NCBI GenBank assembly: GCA_046153695.1
Contig: JBJXEZ010000221.1
Location: forward strand, 1 to 17,654
DNA from: M3007 sp046153695
GTDB lineage: Bacteria > Bacteroidota > Bacteroidia > Chitinophagales > Saprospiraceae
Length of the DNA: 17,654 bases
Direction: 5' to 3'
The notes under the pieces are model-generated. The model saw only the letters and a program-made list of their open reading frames with translations, searched no databases and was not told the DNA's origin. A program made the position numbers and the translations under genes. Below, piece by piece: positions 14,917-17,654 of this stretch (its first letter is position 1; each line of letters starts with the position of its first letter).

Positions 14917-16707
14917 CTATTGGCTAATCCTGTACACGACATCCCCGATATTTCGCGGCGCCGTATCCCCAGGGCATAGCGTGCGGACATCCACAAGATA
15001 CAACCTTGAGCCCACCGGAAGTTTTTCTGCTTGATCCAAAATTATGGCCGGGACAGTGTTGCCTGTTACGACAAGTTCGACAATGTCCGAGCTATCTCTT
15101 TGCAGGACAATGTTGAACCGGGTAATCATGCACTGTGCGTCAAAATCAAAATTTTGAATCATGGCCTGTACTTCCTGACTCAAAACCTCCCTGATCTCCC
15201 CTTGGGGTATCGTACTGCTCATCCGGTTTCCGGCGCGGACAACGGGGTCTGGTATACGTTTCACCCGGAAGTGGCGTACCCCAAGCAGTTTTTCTACGCC
15301 TTTTTCTTGTGCATAAATTTCGATGGAGACAGTCCCGGGTTTTTTAACAACCACAATGTGCCTGCAATCGCCTAATCCGGTGATCTGGCCTTCGCCCACC
15401 AGCCGGGCACTCAGGTCGGAACATATGTAGCCCGGCACCGCCACGGTGATCGGGTTGTCCACCCCGATATAAAACACGTTCATTTTGTCTGCCCCGACAA
15501 ACACCACGGCCGGGGGCAGTGAATCGGGCTCGGCTTGATCGCCAACAGGCGTAAAGGAATTGTTTTCGGGTTTAGCGCTTGGCGAACCCTCGACGGTTTG
15601 CGATGCTGCATCTGTCGGGTCGTTATTTTTTACTGGCAAAACAACAGGCAATTCCGCAGGTGCCGGGAGTGGCTTGGCGCTGAATGCTGACCAAGTAAAC
15701 GCAGCACCCATGAGCACGACGGCCAGAAATGCTACGAGTACGGGTGAACGTTGTGCCTTGTCGGGGCGAGCGTTGAAAAGTCGGAAGATGCGTTGCGCGA
15801 AGGCGCTTTGACCAATAGCATGCATGGCAAACTGATTTTGAGTGAACGGATGGATGTGCTGCAGGTTCGTCAGGACTTTGGCGTACAACAGCCGGTCCGG
15901 TTCATGCTGCAACACAAGATCGTCGCAGCAGTGCTCGCGGTGGCGGCGGGCTTCTTTGGATAGGAGCCAGAATAAGGGATGGTAGAAAAAACAGACCTCG
16001 AAGATCAGTTGGAGCAGGTTGACCAAATAGTCGTGGCGACGGATGTGGGCCAATTCGTGCAGGAGCAACATCTCTACTTCCTCAGGGAGCAATTGCAGCA
16101 CCAACCCTGCCGGGAAAAGCACGACTGGCTTCCAAAAACCCAGCGTGAGCGGCTGCGCCACGTGTGCCGATTCCAGCCAGGTCACCGTTCGGCGAATGCC
16201 TAATTTTTCACACCAGTTCCGGCACAAGTGCTGTCCCGGCATGGGTGACACCCCGACCCGGCGGATGCGCCAGCTCAGCCAGTAGCCTCCCAGCAGCCTA
16301 AGCACCAGAAAAAACGCTCCGGCAAGCCAAAGCCCCCCGACGGGAACGGCGATTGATTCGTACCAGATGTCAAGCCTTTGCTTCCACGAAATCGGCTCTG
16401 TGGCCGGCGTAATCTTGAATGTCGGAGTAGTCACCTCGAATTGGGCAGCCACGTCTGGCCGGAGCATGGCCTCCCAAACCTGAGTTTGTGCATACTCCTG
16501 CCAGGCACCGGCAAACGTAACGCAGGTCCAAACGGCACTTCCCAGCATACCGGCCAATGCAAGCAGGTACAGCGCGCGGCTTTGCTGTGGTCGGCACCAG
16601 AACGCGACACGATATAACACAAAAACCACCGTAATCTGCCAGATCGAGTGAAAAACGGCCCAACCGATGGCTGTCGCGAGTGTATTCCAAAAGAGTGTGG
16701 ATTCCAT
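14917..16707 (-). CDS. BlaR1-like M56 metallopeptidase with GldM-like C-terminal domains
   Basis: 596-residue inner-membrane sensor protease. M56/BlaR1 proteins sense an envelope signal and, through their zinc protease loop, lead to removal of the BlaI repressor. Hydrophobic segments lie near 16-36, 46-68, 118-140, 230-250 and 323-343. The zinc site is HELAH (217-221) with E258 in HREHCCDD as probable third ligand. After a Pro/acidic linker (345-398), the outer part (about 398-596) lacks the penicillin-binding SxxK/KTG signature. Instead it resembles the end of the T9SS/gliding motor protein GldM: KMNVFYIGVDNPITVAVPG (408-426), FRVKRIPDPVV (480-490) and NFDFDAQCMITRFNI (519-533). The gene starts 3 bases after the blaI-type stop, so the two are translationally close. 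The domain match is from memory of GldM sequences, without a search. Confidence 0.88.
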   Translation of the reverse strand: MESTLFWNTLATAIGWAVFHSIWQITVVFVLYRVAFWCRPQQSRALYLLALAGMLGSAVWTCVTFAGAWQEYAQTQVWEAMLRPDVAAQFEVTTPTFKITPATEPISWKQRLDIWYESIAVPVGGLWLAGAFFLVLRLLGGYWLSWRIRRVGVSPMPGQHLCRNWCEKLGIRRTVTWLESAHVAQPLTLGFWKPVVLFPAGLVLQLLPEEVEMLLLHELAHIRRHDYLVNLLQLIFEVCFFYHPLFWLLSKEARRHREHCCDDLVLQHEPDRLLYAKVLTNLQHIHPFTQNQFAMHAIGQSAFAQRIFRLFNARPDKAQRSPVLVAFLAVVLMGAAFTWSAFSAKPLPAPAELPVVLPVKNNDPTDAASQTVEGSPSAKPENNSFTPVGDQAEPDSLPPAVVFVGADKMNVFYIGVDNPITVAVPGYICSDLSARLVGEGQITGLGDCRHIVVVKKPGTVSIEIYAQEKGVEKLLGVRHFRVKRIPDPVVRAGNRMSSTIPQGEIREVLSQEVQAMIQNFDFDAQCMITRFNIVLQRDSSDIVELVVTGNTVPAIILDQAEKLPVGSRLYLVDVRTLCPGDTAPRNIGDVVYRISQ

Positions 16708-16710
16708 GGA

Positions 16711-17085
16711 TCAAAGTTGTTTGTCGAGCCAGTTTTTGATGGCGCGGAGTTCGTCGGGCGACACCTTGTCGTTGCCCAAGGCGTGCATCATCATTTGCAG
16801 CGCCGAGCCGCCGAAGGCTGCATGCAGCATTTTGTCCACGAGCTGCTGTTTCACCTCGGCCTGCCTGGCGGTGCTGGTATAGAAGTGACTGCCCTCGCGG
16901 ATTTCTTTTTCCAGCACGCCTTTTTCTGTCAGGCGCTGCACCTGCTTGAGTACGGTGGTGTAGCCCACATCGCGCGTTCGGGCGATACGCTCGTGGATGT
17001 CGCGCACCGTCACAGGTTCCAACTCCCAAATTATGTTGAGGATTTCCAATTCCGCCTCGGAAGGCTGGTAGGTGTTGTCTGCCAT
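16711..17085 (-). CDS. BlaI/MecI/CopY family transcriptional repressor
   Basis: 124-residue dimeric repressor. The N-terminal winged helix (about 5-72) shows the family pattern SEAELEILNIIWELEPVTVR with the recognition helix around GYTTVLKQVQRL (41-52) and the wing EGSHFYT. The C-terminal helices (75-124) form the dimer part and the usual cleavage region. It is encoded directly ahead of the M56 receptor gene (3-base gap), the standard blaI-blaR1 order of Bacteroidota. Two palindromes upstream (17121-17136, 17151-17166) are good candidate binding sites, one of them inside the promoter, so self-repression is likely. No beta-lactamase gene is present in the window; the regulated targets may be only this operon or lie elsewhere. 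Confidence 0.93.
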   Translation of the reverse strand: MADNTYQPSEAELEILNIIWELEPVTVRDIHERIARTRDVGYTTVLKQVQRLTEKGVLEKEIREGSHFYTSTARQAEVKQQLVDKMLHAAFGGSALQMMMHALGNDKVSPDELRAIKNWLDKQL

Positions 17086-17112
17086 CTTGCTGTTGTTTTT
17101 TCTTTACAACGG

Positions 17113-17144
17113 CAAAGGTGTACGACAATTGTCGTAATGACAAA
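17113..17144 (-). promoter_or_regulatory. Putative promoter of the BlaI operon
   Basis: On the minus strand TTTG (17141-17144) is followed after 20 bases by CACCTTTG (17113-17120), which fits the TTTG-N19-21-TAnnTTTG promoter form with one mismatch. The -7 box ends 27 bases before the repressor's start codon. Operator 1 lies between the two boxes. Confidence 0.5.
17121..17136. promoter_or_regulatory. BlaI-type operator 1
   Basis: TACGACAATTGTCGTA is a perfect 16-base palindrome with the ACA-NN-TGT core known from BlaI/MecI boxes. It fills most of the spacer between the putative -33 and -7 boxes, so binding should block the polymerase. Confidence 0.8.
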
Positions 17145-17150
17145 TTATTT

Positions 17151-17166
17151 TACGACAAATGTCGTA
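17151..17166. promoter_or_regulatory. BlaI-type operator 2
   Basis: TACGACAAATGTCGTA is the same box with a single centre mismatch. It begins 30 bases from operator 1, close to three helical turns, so two dimers could bind on about the same face, as in known bla/mec control regions. Confidence 0.75.
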
Positions 17167-17226
17167 GGGCGGGTGAATGGGTGGAAAATTGTAGGACTTC
17201 TCGGCAAAAACTTGCTTGAAAAACCG

Positions 17227-17457
17227 CTATTCCTGCGCCAAAAAGTCCCGCAATACCTTCCGGTTGACTTTTTTATCAAAAATGGCAGCAATGGGAATGG
17301 AGAAGCCTGGAACGGCGTGGCAATGGACCGAACCTTTGGAGGATTTCAGCACGAGGCGGTACTTGCCGCTTTTCGGGCGCTCGCGGACGTGCTCCACGAT
17401 AAGTGCAGCATCCGCGTGTTCCATGATTTTATCCACCATGTCGATACGGTCGTACAT
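17227..17457 (-). CDS. Small hypothetical protein, 76 aa
   Basis: Unrecognised. The reading frame starts at MYDRIDMVDKIMEHADAALI and has a balanced, charged, soluble composition (helical start, then a KYRLVLKSSKGSV strand-like part and a basic end KKVNRKVLRDFLAQ). There is no signal peptide or TM segment. It lies between the MITE-like repeat and the BlaI operators, on the same strand as the BlaI operon, with its stop 61 bases before operator 2. Other frames here are less protein-like. It may be a real small gene or the 3' remnant of one; no promoter is visible because the repeat begins 15 bases upstream of its start. Confidence 0.5.
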   Translation of the reverse strand: MYDRIDMVDKIMEHADAALIVEHVRERPKSGKYRLVLKSSKGSVHCHAVPGFSIPIAAIFDKKVNRKVLRDFLAQE

Positions 17458-17471
17458 GATTGCGTCAGTTT

Positions 17472-17630
17472 AGGAACGTGTGAACAATAACTTGTAACTT
17501 TTGGGTAGATTGATTTTGGGACAGGCAACCCTGTTTTTGTGCGAATAGTGGGGCTATTTAATCAAAAAAAGGGGCAGCATGGCCGGAAATCAAGCAGCCA
17601 AAAGTAACAAGTTATTGTTCACACGTTCCT
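17472..17630. mobile_element. MITE-like element with 33-base terminal inverted repeats
   Basis: Arms 17472-17504 and 17598-17630 (AGGAACGTGTGAACAATAAC... inwards) are complementary with one mismatch in 33. The 93-base interior has no gene. TTA stands at both outer edges if the arms are cut at GGAAC/GTTCC (17470-17472 and 17630-17632), which could be a 3-base target duplication. A non-autonomous transposon fits best; a REP-like structural repeat is the alternative. No transposase is in the window. Confidence 0.65.
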
Positions 17631-17654
17631 TAAGCCCCAAAAATACGCGAAACC

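Noticed and set aside
15390..15520. Penicillin-binding sensor domain in the BlaR1-like protein
   Set aside because: No SxxK, SxN or KTG motifs are seen after the TM segments; the residues match GldM-like patterns instead.
16648..17490. Plus-strand open frame of 280 codons across the BlaI region
   Set aside because: It runs antisense through the repressor gene, both operators and the 76-residue frame; the translation is His/Val-rich shadow sequence without motifs.

Overview
The window looks like a chromosomal piece of a Bacteroidota bacterium, probably of the Saprospiria (Lewinella/Haliscomenobacter type). Lines of evidence are a type IX secretion (T9SS) sorting tail on a secreted beta-helix protein, a LytTR response regulator of the usual Bacteroidota form, a rhomboid plus EEP-nuclease pair, a domain recognisably like the C-terminus of the gliding/T9SS protein GldM, and several TAnnTTTG-type -7 promoter elements with few clear Shine-Dalgarno sites. 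The lineage below phylum is inference. Coding density is high: no gene-free stretch exceeds 300 bases. The largest gap is the divergent 2620-2849 region, and the last 197 bases hold only a MITE-like repeat. I saw no rRNA, tRNA, CRISPR array or transposase gene.

Layout, left to right. 1-879 (-): an aminopeptidase P running off the left edge. 937-2619 (-): a MalS-like alpha-amylase. 2850-4851 (+): an operon of a rhomboid protease and a membrane-anchored EEP-family hydrolase. It meets a convergent LytTR response regulator (4848-5561, -) with overlapping stop codons. A 54-base hairpin flanked by an 8-base direct repeat follows (5594-5664). From 5704 to the right edge everything is on the minus strand: a T9SS-secreted beta-helix protein, anmK, a cyclophilin lipoprotein, pyrF, then an accessory-looking block. 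In transcription order this block runs from a 76-aa unknown to a BlaI-type repressor with two palindromic operators, a BlaR1-like M56 peptidase ending in GldM-like domains, a DUF2306 membrane protein, two paralogous EAD11-like/TM proteins, and a peptidoglycan-binding protein with a YkuD-like H...SxGC motif. A MITE-like inverted repeat closes the window.

A cell-envelope theme runs through the right half: anmK recycles cell-wall sugar, BlaI/BlaR1 systems usually sense envelope damage, the 405-aa protein should bind peptidoglycan, and the EAD-like proteins span the membrane. The two strongest points for follow-up are these. First, a BlaR1-type receptor carries T9SS GldM-like domains where a penicillin-sensor domain would be expected. 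Second, an EAD11-TM gene has been tandemly duplicated. Its cytoplasmic half and TM are frozen (19 base differences in 396, one amino-acid change) while the far-side domain has diverged strongly. A 34-base relic of the partner gene's start lies between the copies, suggesting that EAD-TM gene plus peptidoglycan-binding gene is an ancestral two-gene module.
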